Assembly: GCA_965215475.1 (NCBI GenBank)
Contig: OZ244061.1
Coordinates: forward strand, 1,302,001-1,366,000
DNA length: 64,000 bases
DNA from: Bin80 sp965215475
GTDB lineage: Bacteria > Bacteroidota > Rhodothermia > Rhodothermales > Bin80
Direction of reading: 5' to 3'
In this document: piece after piece, positions 47,155 through 56,672 of the stretch
Layout of the letters: every line of letters starts with the position of its first letter
How positions within the stretch are numbered: the stretch's first letter is position 1
Notes under the pieces: model-generated
Seen by the model: the letters and a program-made list of their open reading frames with translations, nothing else
What the model was told of the DNA's origin: nothing
Databases searched by the model: none
Position numbers and translations under genes: made by a program

Positions 47155-47343
47155 ATGTTTCACCCTCCACCTTCCAGGCCGTCTCCAAAAACTCCTGATG
47201 CCGGAAAGTCATCGCCTCCCCCGACTGGACGTGACCGAGGCCCTGCGGCATTTTTTCACGGAAGAAAAGCCATTATATCCAGTTTTGAAACTGCCCTATC
47301 TGACACAATGTTTCCTGATTTGCCGTATCTTCATGCCATGTAA
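47155..47343 (+). pseudogene. Truncated ATPase N-terminus preceding unit 3 gene
   Basis: Same 62-codon leader as at 43984-44172, including the foreign tail MFPDLPYLHAM before the stop. Its presence in both 1,659-bp units shows these share one ancestor. Confidence 0.7.
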
Positions 47344-47358
47344 TTGATCAAAAACATC

Positions 47359-48558
47359 ATGAGTTCTGATTTCATTGAGGATCGAGGTCCGGCTGAATAT
47401 TTTCACGGGAGGCAAGAAATTATTGACACTTTTACCAGTGCCCTTGAACGCTATCTCGGCAAAAAAAGAGGAACCACCTTCTTGATCCAAGGCGCACCCG
47501 GGGCAGGAAAGACGGCTTTACTGGATGTGCTGTCATCGAGAGCAGAAGAAAAAAAGTGGGAGGTATCCAAGATCTCGATAGAAGATCTATACACTCCCGC
47601 ATCCATGGCTCAGTCTCTGGGAAGGTCGTATACGGTGGATCACGAGCAAGCCGCAAAAATCGGGGTGAAGTTTATCGAAGGGGGGTATGTCAGAAGTGTG
47701 GCGGGGCATGCGAGTCCAAAGGAAATTCTTAAGAGTCTTGCCCCCAAGGAAGGATTGATTTTGGTGCTGGATGAAGCCCAATATCTGATCAATCTAAACG
47801 AGACCCCCTCAGAAAAACATGTAGCAAGGGACACCTTAGATGTGATCCACAACGGGGATGTAGGTAGGCCGGTCGTGCTCCTTGCGGCAGGCTTGGGTAC
47901 GACCCAGTCGGCTCTTAACTCACTGGGGATATCACGATTTGTCAGAGATTGCACCGTAGGATTAGGGGCGCTGGGAGAAGAGTCAGAATGGAAGGTGATT
48001 CGTGACTGGCTGACCAAAGGCGGGGGAGCCAAAGGGGATCCTGCTCCGTGGATCCATGCGATTGCGCAGCAAACGCATGGCTGGCCCCAGCATATCATCT
48101 CCTATGTTAAACCTGCAGTTGCGTACCTTAAGTCCAACAACCATCGTATGACGGATGCGGGCTTGCAGATTGTACTTGAAAAGGGCAATGAGTTCCGGTT
48201 GGACTACTATGAGACACGCGCCAGGGAGTTCAGTTTACAACAGAGGCGGGTCATCGGCTCATTTATCGCGAAGTACCAACCGGATGAGTACTTTGAGAAA
48301 GAAGATTTGATGGCGCTTCTTGATGCCAAGTATGCGCCGAAACCTGCAAGCAAGTTTTTTGATGACCTTCTCCACAGTGGAATACTCCACAAGCAAGATG
48401 GAGGCGTATACGGTATTCCCATCCCGTCCATGCAGACGTGGCTGATTGAGGAATATGGCAGAGATCGGATGGAACTACCGAGGGGCGAGGTCTCCAGGGT
48501 GAAGCCTGAGTCCCCCAATCGAGGAAAGGACTCCTCGAAGTGGGATATGGAACGCTAA
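47359..48558 (+). CDS. AAA-type ATPase, array unit 3 (blocks 2-2-2-2-2)
   Basis: 399 residues, the only gene with version 2 in every block: N-terminus RYLGKKRG, SRAEEKKWEVSKISIEDLYT, YLINLNETPSEKHVARDTL, DVGRPVV, and C-terminus EFRLDYYETRAREFSLQQRR with EKEDLMALLDAKYAPKPASK. It has small private changes (KGGGAKG, MTDAGLQ). Walker motifs are intact. With unit 2 it represents the likely pair of parental sequences from which the mosaics can be assembled. Confidence 0.88.
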   Translation: MSSDFIEDRGPAEYFHGRQEIIDTFTSALERYLGKKRGTTFLIQGAPGAGKTALLDVLSSRAEEKKWEVSKISIEDLYTPASMAQSLGRSYTVDHEQAAKIGVKFIEGGYVRSVAGHASPKEILKSLAPKEGLILVLDEAQYLINLNETPSEKHVARDTLDVIHNGDVGRPVVLLAAGLGTTQSALNSLGISRFVRDCTVGLGALGEESEWKVIRDWLTKGGGAKGDPAPWIHAIAQQTHGWPQHIISYVKPAVAYLKSNNHRMTDAGLQIVLEKGNEFRLDYYETRAREFSLQQRRVIGSFIAKYQPDEYFEKEDLMALLDAKYAPKPASKFFDDLLHSGILHKQDGGVYGIPIPSMQTWLIEEYGRDRMELPRGEVSRVKPESPNRGKDSSKWDMER

Positions 48559-48813
48559 ATGTTACTTGACTACGGTCATTTCTGAGGAGCCACCCTTGCA
48601 CAGATGCAAACCGTTGGCCGGTGGAAATCTCCGCAGATGCCCGCCGTATACTGCAGAAATGAGCTCGCAGGTAGAAGTGCCGTGGCGACCCTGCTCTACA
48701 ACGAACCCCCACGCAAAGCGAATACAGAAAGCGAGGTTCAAGAAAGATCATCTCCGTGAGTAAACAACTTTTTGTATTATATACGTAGACACATTCATGC
48801 ACATCCTCTAACC

Positions 48814-50070
48814 ATGTTTCACCCTCCACCTTCCAGGCCGTCTCCAAAAACTCCTGATGCCGGAAAGTCATCGCCTCCCCCGACTGGACGTGACCGAGGC
48901 CCTGCGGCATTTTTTCACGGAAGGAAAGCCATTATATCCAGTTTTGAGACTGCCCTATCTGACACAATTACTCTTAATGCGGGGACCACTTTCCTAATCC
49001 AAGGCGCACCCGGGGCAGGAAAGACGGCTCTACTGGATGTGCTGTCTGCAGAGGCACGGCCCCAAGGCTGGAAAGTCGCAAGCATCAAGATAAAAGATTT
49101 GTACGATCCTATCTCCATGGCACAATCTCTTGGAGAGTCCTATGTCATGGATAAACAGTATGCGGCGAACGTGGGTATTCATGGAATCGGCGGAGGGTAC
49201 AGCAGAAATGTGGCAGGGTATTCCAGTGTGGATGGGTTACTGAAAGAGGAGGCTCCCGAGGAAGGATTGATTTTGGTGCTGGATGAGGCCCAGAGGATGA
49301 ATGAAATTCCGGTTGACTCAGAGAGGCATACCATAACCGGAGACACCTTAGAAATGATTCACAATGGGAGGATTGGCCGGCCTGTAATCCTCCTTGCGGC
49401 AGGCTTGGGTACGACCCAGTCGGCTCTTAACTCACTGGGGATATCACGATTTGTCGGAGATTGCACCGTAGGATTAGGGGCGCTGGGAGAAGAGTCAGAA
49501 TGGGCGGTGATTCGAGACTGGCTGACCAAAGAAGGGGGTGCCAAAGGGGATCCTGCTCCGTGGATCCATGCGATTGCGCAGCAAACGCATGGCTGGCCCC
49601 AGCATATCATCTCCTATGTTAAATCTGCAGTTGCGTACCTTAAGTCCAACAACCATCGTATGACGGATGATGGCTTGCAGATTGTACTTGAAAAGGGGGC
49701 GGAGCATCGAATTCAGTATTACAGGCAGCGCGCTCGCGGCATTGACAAGAGGAAACGACAAGTTCTCGCAAAAACATTCAATAATGTTCCATTAGGAGAA
49801 ACCATGGAGATTGATGACATCAAATCTTCACTCAAGCAAGAGTATTCCAAAGAAGAAGCCGACTATCTCTTTAATAAAGCACTTGAGAAAGGAATCATTG
49901 ATGAGCGAGATGACGGGGATTATGGTATTCCCATCCCGTCCATGCAGACGTGGCTGATTGAGGAATATGGCAGAGATCGGATGGAACTACCTAGGGGCGA
50001 GGTCTCCAGGGTGAAGCCTGAGTCCCCCAATCGAGGAAGGGACTCCTCGAAGTGGGATATGGAACGCTAA
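48814..50070 (+). CDS. AAA-type ATPase, array unit 4 (blocks 1-1-1-1-1)
   Basis: 418 residues, same block set as unit 2, differing at a few residues (GALGEE for GALEEE, VKSAV for VKPAV). Walker A and B are intact. The VKSAV variant links it to units 5 and 6, suggesting local exchange with the right-hand neighbours. Confidence 0.88.
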   Translation: MFHPPPSRPSPKTPDAGKSSPPPTGRDRGPAAFFHGRKAIISSFETALSDTITLNAGTTFLIQGAPGAGKTALLDVLSAEARPQGWKVASIKIKDLYDPISMAQSLGESYVMDKQYAANVGIHGIGGGYSRNVAGYSSVDGLLKEEAPEEGLILVLDEAQRMNEIPVDSERHTITGDTLEMIHNGRIGRPVILLAAGLGTTQSALNSLGISRFVGDCTVGLGALGEESEWAVIRDWLTKEGGAKGDPAPWIHAIAQQTHGWPQHIISYVKSAVAYLKSNNHRMTDDGLQIVLEKGAEHRIQYYRQRARGIDKRKRQVLAKTFNNVPLGETMEIDDIKSSLKQEYSKEEADYLFNKALEKGIIDERDDGDYGIPIPSMQTWLIEEYGRDRMELPRGEVSRVKPESPNRGRDSSKWDMER

Positions 50071-50325
50071 ATGTTACTTGACTACGGTCATTTCTGAGGA
50101 GCCACCCTTGCACAGATGCAAACCGTTGGCCGGTGGAAATCTCCGCAGATGCCCGCCGTATACTGCAGAAATGAGCTCGCAGGTAGAAGTGCCGTGGCGA
50201 CCCTGCTCTACAACGAACCCCCACGCAAAGCGAATACAGAAAGCGAGGTTCAAGAAAGATCATCTCCGTGAGTAAACAACTTTTTGTATTATATACGTAG
50301 ACACATTCATACACATCCTCTAACC

Positions 50326-51579
50326 ATGTTTCACCCTCCACCTTCCAGGCCGTCTCCAAAAACTCCTGATGCCGGAAAGTCATCGCCTCCCCCGACTGGA
50401 CGTGACCGAGGCCCTGCGGCATTTTTTCACGGAAGGAAAGCCATTATATCCAGTTTTGAAACTGCCCTATCTGACACAATTACTCTTAATGCGGGGACCA
50501 CTTTCCTAATCCAAGGCGCACCCGGGGCAGGAAAGACGGCTTTACTGGATGTGCTGTCATCGAGAGCAGAAGAAAAAAAGTGGGAGGTATCCAAGATCTC
50601 GATAGAAGATCTATACACTCCCGCATCCATGGCTCAGTCTCTGGGAAGGTCGTATACGGTGGATCACGAGCAAGCCGCAAAAATCGGGGTGAAGTTTATC
50701 GAAGGGGGGTATGTCAGAAGTGTGGCGGGGCATGCGAGTCCAAAGGAAATTCTTAAGAGTCTTGCTCCTGAGGAAGGATTGATTTTGGTGCTGGATGAAG
50801 CCCAGATCTGATCAATCTAAACGAGACCCCCTCAGAGAAACATAGCAAGGGACACCTTAGATGTGATCCACAACGGGGATGTAGGTAGGCCGGTCGTGCT
50901 CCTTGCGGCAGGCTTGGGTACGACCGAGTCGGCTCTTAACTCACTGGGGATATCACGATTTGTCAGAGATTGCACCGTAGGATTAGGGGCGCTGGGAGAA
51001 GAGTCAGAATGGAAGGTGATTCGTGACTGGCTGACCAAAGAAGGGGGTGCCAAAGGGGATCCTGCTCCGTGGATCCATGCGATTGCGCAGCAAACGCATG
51101 GCTGGCCCCAGCATATCATCTCCTATGTTAAATCTGCAGTTGCGTACCTTAAGTCCAACAACCATCGTATGACGGATGATGGCTTGCAGATTGTACTTGA
51201 AAAGGGGGCGGAGCATCGAATTCAGTATTACAGGCAGCGCGCTCGCGGCATTGACAAGAGGAAACGACAAGTTCTCGCAAAAACATTCAATAATGTTCCA
51301 TTAGGAGAAACCATGGAGATTGATGACATCAAATCTTCACTCAAGCAAGAGTATTCCAAAGAAGAAGCCGACTATCTCTTTAATAAAGCACTTGAGAAAG
51401 GAATCATTGATGAGCGAGATGACGGGGATTATGGTATTCCCATCCCGTCCATGCAGACGTGGCTGATTGAGGAATATGGCAGAGATCGGATGGAACTACC
51501 TAGGGGCGAGGTCTCCAGGGTGAAGCCTGAGTCCCCCAATCGAGGAAGGGACTCCTCGAAGTGGGATATGGAACGCTAA
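50326..51579 (+). pseudogene. AAA-type ATPase, array unit 5, broken (blocks 1-2-2-2-1)
   Basis: The first part (50326-50811) reads through Walker B to DEAQI and then hits TGA because one base is missing after GCCCAG. A further two bases are missing about 30 bases later (ACATAGC for ACATGTAGC), so the original frame is restored and the rest (50863-51579 as an open stretch) is intact. Net loss is 3 bases. A truncated N-terminal domain or an internally started C-terminal domain might still be made. Confidence 0.85.
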
Positions 51580-51834
51580 ATGTTACTTGACTACGGTCAT
51601 TTCTGAGGAGCCACCCTTGCACAGATGCAAACCGTTGGCCGGTGGAAATCTCCGCAGATGCCCGCCGTATACTGCAGAAATGAGCTCGCAGGTAGAAGTG
51701 CCGTGGCGACCCTGCTCTACAACGAACCCCCACGCAAAGCGAATACAGAAAGCGAGGTTCAAGAAAGATCATCTCCGTGAGTAAACAACTTTTTGTATTA
51801 TATACGTAGACACATTCATACACATCCTCTAACC

Positions 51835-53091
51835 ATGTTTCACCCTCCACCTTCCAGGCCGTCTCCAAAAACTCCTGATGCCGGAAAGTCATCGCCTCCC
51901 CCGACTGGACGTGACCGAGGCCCTGCGGCATTTTTTCACGGAAGGAAAGCCATTATATCCAGTTTTGAAACTGCCCTATCTGACACAATTACTCTTAATG
52001 CGGGGACCACTTTCCTAATCCAAGGCGCACCCGGGGCAGGAAAGACGGCTTTACTGGATGTGCTGTCATCGAGAGCAGAAGAAAAAAAGTGGGAGGTATC
52101 CAAGATCTCGATAGAAGATCTATACACTCCCGCATCCATGGCTCAGTCTCTGGGAAGGTCGTATACGGTGGATCACGAGCAAGCCGCAAAAATCGGGGTG
52201 AAGTTTATCGAAGGGGGGTATGTCAGAAGTGTGGCGGGGCATGCGAGTCCAAAGGAAATTCTTAAGAGTCTTGCTCCTGAGGAAGGATTGATTTTGGTGC
52301 TGGATGAAGCCCAATATCTGATCAATCTAAACGAGACCCCCTCAGAGAAACATGTAGCAAGGGACACCTTAGATGTGATCCACAACGGGGATGTAGGTAG
52401 GCCGGTCGTGCTCCTTGCGGCAGGCTTGGGTACGACCGAGTCGGCTCTTAACTCACTGGGGATATCACGATTTGTCAGAGATTGCACCGTAGGATTAGGG
52501 GCGCTGGGAGAAGAGTCAGAATGGGCGGTGATTCGTGACTGGCTGACCAAAGACGGGGGTGCCAAAGGGGATCCTGCTCCGTGGATCCATGCGATTGCGC
52601 AGCAAACGCATGGCTGGCCCCAGCATATCATCTCCTATGTTAAATCTGCAGTTGCGTACCTTAAGTCCAACAACCATCGTATGACGGATGATGGCTTGCA
52701 GATTGTACTTGAAAAGGGCAATGAGTTCCGGTTGGACTACTATGAGACACGCGCCAGGGAGTTCAGTTTACAACAGAGGCGGGTCATCGGCTCATTTATC
52801 GCGAAGTACCAACCGGATGAGTACTTTGAGAAAGAAGATTTGATGGCGCTTCTTGATGCCAAGTATGCGCCGAAACCTGCAAGCAAGTTTTTTGATGACC
52901 TTCTCCACAGTGGAATACTCCACAAGCAAGATGGAGGCGTATACGGTATTCCCATCCCGTCCATGCAGACGTGGCTGATTGAGGAATATGGCAGAGATCG
53001 GATGGAACTACCGAGGGGCGAGGTCTCCAGGGTGAAGCCTGAGTCCCCCAATCGAGGAAGGGACTCCTCGAAGTGGGATATGGAACGCTAA
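51835..53091 (+). CDS. AAA-type ATPase, array unit 6 (blocks 1-2-2-2-2)
   Basis: 418 residues with N-terminus version 1 (DTITLNAG) joined to version 2 at all later blocks, ending with the FSLQQRRVIGSFIAKYQPDE C-terminus. It has VKSAV and TKDGGAKG variants. The switch from version 1 to 2 lies within the conserved Walker A region. Confidence 0.88.
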   Translation: MFHPPPSRPSPKTPDAGKSSPPPTGRDRGPAAFFHGRKAIISSFETALSDTITLNAGTTFLIQGAPGAGKTALLDVLSSRAEEKKWEVSKISIEDLYTPASMAQSLGRSYTVDHEQAAKIGVKFIEGGYVRSVAGHASPKEILKSLAPEEGLILVLDEAQYLINLNETPSEKHVARDTLDVIHNGDVGRPVVLLAAGLGTTESALNSLGISRFVRDCTVGLGALGEESEWAVIRDWLTKDGGAKGDPAPWIHAIAQQTHGWPQHIISYVKSAVAYLKSNNHRMTDDGLQIVLEKGNEFRLDYYETRAREFSLQQRRVIGSFIAKYQPDEYFEKEDLMALLDAKYAPKPASKFFDDLLHSGILHKQDGGVYGIPIPSMQTWLIEEYGRDRMELPRGEVSRVKPESPNRGRDSSKWDMER

Positions 53092-53346
53092 ATGTTACTT
53101 GACTACGGTCATTTCTGAGGAGCCACCCTTGCACAGATGCAAACCGTTGGCCGGTGGAAATCTCCGCAGATGCCCGCCGTATACTGCAGAAATGAGCTCG
53201 CAGGTAGAAGTGCCGTGGCGACCCTGCTCTACAACGAACCCCCACGCAAAGCGAATACAGAAAGCGAGGTTCAAGAAAGATCATCTCCGTGAGTAAACAA
53301 CTTTTTGTATTATATACGTAGACACATTCATGCACATCCTCTAACC

Positions 53347-54603
53347 ATGTTTCACCCTCCACCTTCCAGGCCGTCTCCAAAAACTCCTGATGCCGGAAAG
53401 TCATCGCCTCCCCCGACTGGACGTGACCGAGGCCCTGCGGCATTTTTTCACGGAAGAAAAGCCATTATATCCAGTTTTGAAACTGCCCTATCTGACACAA
53501 TTACTCTTAATGCGGGGACCACTTTCCTAATCCAAGGCGCACCCGGGGCAGGAAAGACGGCTTTACTGGATGTGCTGTCATCGAGAGCAGAAGAAAAAAA
53601 GTGGGAGGTATCCAAGATCTCGATAGAAGATCTATACACTCCCGCATCCATGGCTCAGTCTCTGGGAAGGTCGTATACGGTGGATCACGAGCAAGCCGCA
53701 AAAATCGGGGTGAAGTTTATCGAAGGGGGGTATGTCAGAAGTGTGGCGGGGCATGCGAGTCCAAAGGAAATTCTTAAGAGTCTCGCCCCCAAGGAAGGAT
53801 TGATTTTGGTGCTGGATGAAGCCCAATATCTGATCAATCTAAACGAGACCCCCTCAGAAAAACATGTAGCAAGGGACACCTTAGATGTGATCCACAACGG
53901 GGATGTAGGTAGGCCGGTCGTGCTCCTTGCGGCAGGCTTGGGTACGACCGAGTCGGCTCTTAACTCACTGGGGATATCACGATTTGTCAGAGATTGCACC
54001 GTAGGATTAGGGGCGCTGGGAGAAGAGTCAGAATGGGCGGTGATTCGAGACTGGCTGACCAAAGACGGGGGTGCCAAAGGGGATCCTGCTCCGTGGATCC
54101 ATGCGATTGCGCAGCAAACGCATGGATGGCCCCAACACATCATCTCTTATGTTGATCCCGCAGTTGCGTACCTTAAGTCCAACAACCATCGTATGACGGA
54201 TGATGGCTTGCAGATTGTACTTGAAAAGGGGGCGGAGCATCGAATTCAGTATTACAGGCAGCGCGCTCGCGGCATTGACAAGAGGAAACGACAAGTTCTC
54301 GCAAAAACATTCAATAATGTTCCATTAGGAGAAACCATGGAGATTGATGACATCAAATCTTCACTCAAGCAAGAGTATTCCAAAGAAGAAGCCGACTATC
54401 TCTTTAATAAAGCACTTGAGAAAGGAATCATTGATGAGCGAGATGACGGGGATTATGGTATTCCCATCCCGTCCATGCAGACGTGGTTGATTGAGGAATA
54501 TGGCAGAGATCGGATGGAACTACCGAGGGGCGAGGTCTCCAGGGTGAAGCCTGAGTCCCCCAATCGAGGAAAGGACTCCTCGAAGTGGGATATGGAACGC
54601 TAA
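53347..54603 (+). CDS. AAA-type ATPase, array unit 7 (blocks 1-2-2-2-1)
   Basis: 418 residues with the same block order as the broken unit 5 but intact. The second switch, from version 2 to version 1, lies between the conserved LQIVLEKG and GAEHRIQYY. It has VDPAV before AYLKSNNH, shared with units 1 and 8. Confidence 0.88.
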   Translation: MFHPPPSRPSPKTPDAGKSSPPPTGRDRGPAAFFHGRKAIISSFETALSDTITLNAGTTFLIQGAPGAGKTALLDVLSSRAEEKKWEVSKISIEDLYTPASMAQSLGRSYTVDHEQAAKIGVKFIEGGYVRSVAGHASPKEILKSLAPKEGLILVLDEAQYLINLNETPSEKHVARDTLDVIHNGDVGRPVVLLAAGLGTTESALNSLGISRFVRDCTVGLGALGEESEWAVIRDWLTKDGGAKGDPAPWIHAIAQQTHGWPQHIISYVDPAVAYLKSNNHRMTDDGLQIVLEKGAEHRIQYYRQRARGIDKRKRQVLAKTFNNVPLGETMEIDDIKSSLKQEYSKEEADYLFNKALEKGIIDERDDGDYGIPIPSMQTWLIEEYGRDRMELPRGEVSRVKPESPNRGKDSSKWDMER

Positions 54604-54858
54604 ATGTTACTTGACTACGGTCATTTCTGAGGAGCCACCCTTGCACAGATGCAAACCGTTGGCCGGTGGAAATCTCCGCAGATGCCCGCCGTATACTGCA
54701 GAAATGAGCTCGCAGGTAGAAGTGCCGTGGTGACCCTGCTCTACAACGAACCCCCACGCAAAGCGAATACAGAAAGCGAGGTTCAAGAAAGACCATCTCC
54801 GTGAGTAAACAACTTTTTGTATTATATACGTAGACACATTCATACACATCCTCTAACC

Positions 54859-56115
54859 ATGTTTCACCCTCCACCTTCCAGGCCGTCTCCAAAAACTCCT
54901 GATGCCGGAAAGTCATCGCCTCCCCCGACTGGACGTGACCGAGGCCCTGCGGCATTTTTTCACGGAAGGAAAGCCATTATATCCAGTTTTGAGACTGCCC
55001 TATCTGACACAATTACTCTTAATGCGGGGACCACTTTCCTAATCCAAGGCGCACCCGGGGCAGGAAAGACGGCTTTACTGGATGTGCTGTCTGCAGAGGC
55101 ACGGGCCCAAGGCTGGAAAGTCGCAAGCATCAAGATAAAAGATTTGTACGATCCTATCTCCATGGCACAATCTCTTGGAGAGTCCTATGTCATGGATAAA
55201 CAGTATGCGGCGAACGTGGGTATTCATGGAATCGGCGGAGGGTACAGCAGAAATGTGGCAGGGTATTCCAGTGTGGATGGGTTACTGAAAGAGGAGGCTC
55301 CCGAGAAAGGATTGATTTTGGTGATGGATGAAGCCCAGTATCTGATCAATCTAAACGAGACCCCCTCAGAGAAACATGTAGCAAGGGACACCTTAGATGT
55401 GATCCACAATGGGAGGATTGGCCGGCCTGTAATCCTCCTTGCGGCAGGCTTGGGTACGACCCAGTCGGCTCTTAACTCACTGGGGATATCACGATTTGTC
55501 AGAGATTGCACCGTAGGATTAGGGGCGCTGGGAGAAGAGTCAGAATGGGCGGTGATTCGTGACTGGCTGACCAAAGACGGGGGAGCCAAAGGGGATCCTG
55601 CTCCGTGGATCCATGCGATTGCGCAGCAAACGCATGGATGGCCCCAACACATCATCTCTTATGTTGATCCCGCAGTTGCGTACCTTAAGTCCAACAACCA
55701 TCGTATGACGGATGATGGCTTGCAGATTGTACTTGAAAAGGGCAATGAGTTCCGGTTGGACTACTATGAGACACGCGCCAGGGAGTTCAGTTTACAACAG
55801 AGGCGGGTCATCGGCTCATTTATCGCGAAGTACCAACCGGATGAGTACTTTGAGAAAGAAGATTTGATGGCGCTTCTTGATGCCAAGTATGCGCCGAAAC
55901 CTGCAAGCAAGTTTTTTGATGACCTTCTCCACAGTGGAATACTCCACAAGCAAGATGGAGGCGTATACGGTATTCCCATCCCGTCCATGCAGACGTGGCT
56001 GATTGAGGAATATGGCAGAGATCGGATGGAACTACCGAGGGGCGAGGTCTCCAGGGTGAAGCCTGAGTCCCCCAATCGAGGAAAGGACTCCTCGAAGTGG
56101 GATATGGAACGCTAA
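54859..56115 (+). CDS. AAA-type ATPase, array unit 8 (blocks 1-1-2-1-2)
   Basis: 418 residues with the most interleaved block order: version 1 up to Walker B (ARAQGWKVASIKIKDLYD), version 2 right after it (YLINLNETPSEKHVARDTL), version 1 RIGRPVI, then the version 2 C-terminus (ETRAREFSLQQRR). It is the last unit; downstream homology ends 23 bases after its stop. Confidence 0.88.
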   Translation: MFHPPPSRPSPKTPDAGKSSPPPTGRDRGPAAFFHGRKAIISSFETALSDTITLNAGTTFLIQGAPGAGKTALLDVLSAEARAQGWKVASIKIKDLYDPISMAQSLGESYVMDKQYAANVGIHGIGGGYSRNVAGYSSVDGLLKEEAPEKGLILVMDEAQYLINLNETPSEKHVARDTLDVIHNGRIGRPVILLAAGLGTTQSALNSLGISRFVRDCTVGLGALGEESEWAVIRDWLTKDGGAKGDPAPWIHAIAQQTHGWPQHIISYVDPAVAYLKSNNHRMTDDGLQIVLEKGNEFRLDYYETRAREFSLQQRRVIGSFIAKYQPDEYFEKEDLMALLDAKYAPKPASKFFDDLLHSGILHKQDGGVYGIPIPSMQTWLIEEYGRDRMELPRGEVSRVKPESPNRGKDSSKWDMER

Positions 56116-56155
56116 ATGTTACTTGACTACGGTCATTTTTTCTTGAGCGCGGAGA

Positions 56156-56317
56156 TCAACCATGTATACAGCTCCTTTTTTTGATACTCCCTGGGGGCGC
56201 GTTCAGGATTGCCTTTGCGATTTGTTGAGCGGTCGCAGGGATCGGCTTCATTTTCTTTGTCGGTCTACCACGCGGAGCTGATTCCTTCTTTGGAGGTTTG
56301 GGGTTCGTGCGTTTCAT
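56156..56317 (-). CDS. Small basic proline-rich hypothetical protein
   Basis: A 53-residue frame starting MKRTNPKPPKKESAPRGRPT and continuing KPIPATAQQIAKAILNAPP. The RGRP (AT-hook-like) motif and the AIL-APP pattern resemble small conserved proteins seen in mobile regions, though the C-terminus may be frameshifted. It is opposite in strand to the array and lies between it and IS1380 copy 2. Confidence 0.45.
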   Translation of the reverse strand: MKRTNPKPPKKESAPRGRPTKKMKPIPATAQQIAKAILNAPPGSIKKRSCIHG

Positions 56318-56672
56318 GGAGTACTCAAGCTGATTAAGGTTCCTCTACTAATTGGAGGGATATTGACCCCCCTTATTCATCTCAAATCGCAATTTGAGCC
56401 CAGCTTGAACGATTCAGATTTGCTCATCTGATCAAACAACCCTTCCAAGATAAGGAGAACCTTGATAATTCTCTTTTCAAGAGGGCATTTTTCTCTTTTT
56501 TTATTGAAAAAAATCCATTGTTGAGATAATTCAAACGTATTTTGAGCTTTTTTTATCTATAATAGTTTCACGCATCTTCACGCAATTTCAAATTTTTGTT
56601 GCCATTGGATCCTTGCTCCAATTGTCTGAGATGGATGTTTTTTCGTCACCAATTTCACCCCGGAGGTGAATC

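Larger units (their letters stand above)
43756..56138 (+). repeat. Head-to-tail array of eight ATPase units
   Basis: Units begin with GGAGCCACCCTTGCAC at 43756, 45415, 46927, 48586, 50098, 51607, 53119 and 54631. Spacing is 1,512 bp except units 1 and 3 (1,659 bp, an extra 147 bases at the gene start) and unit 5 (1,509 bp, two small deletions). Each unit is a 174-base recombinase tail, a short spacer with the conserved block GTATTATATACGTAGACAC, and an ATPase gene. Homology to the unit ends at ACGGTCATTT (56138). Apart from exchanged blocks the units are almost identical, implying recent amplification or ongoing homogenisation. Confidence 0.95.

Noticed and set aside
48263..48910. Long minus-strand frames across the ATPase array (up to 215 codons)
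   Set aside because: They run antisense to well-supported genes, recur with every unit, and have cysteine/serine-rich shadow composition.
43756..56138. CRISPR-like array
   Set aside because: The repeat unit is 1.5 kb and gene-sized, with no short repeat-spacer pattern.
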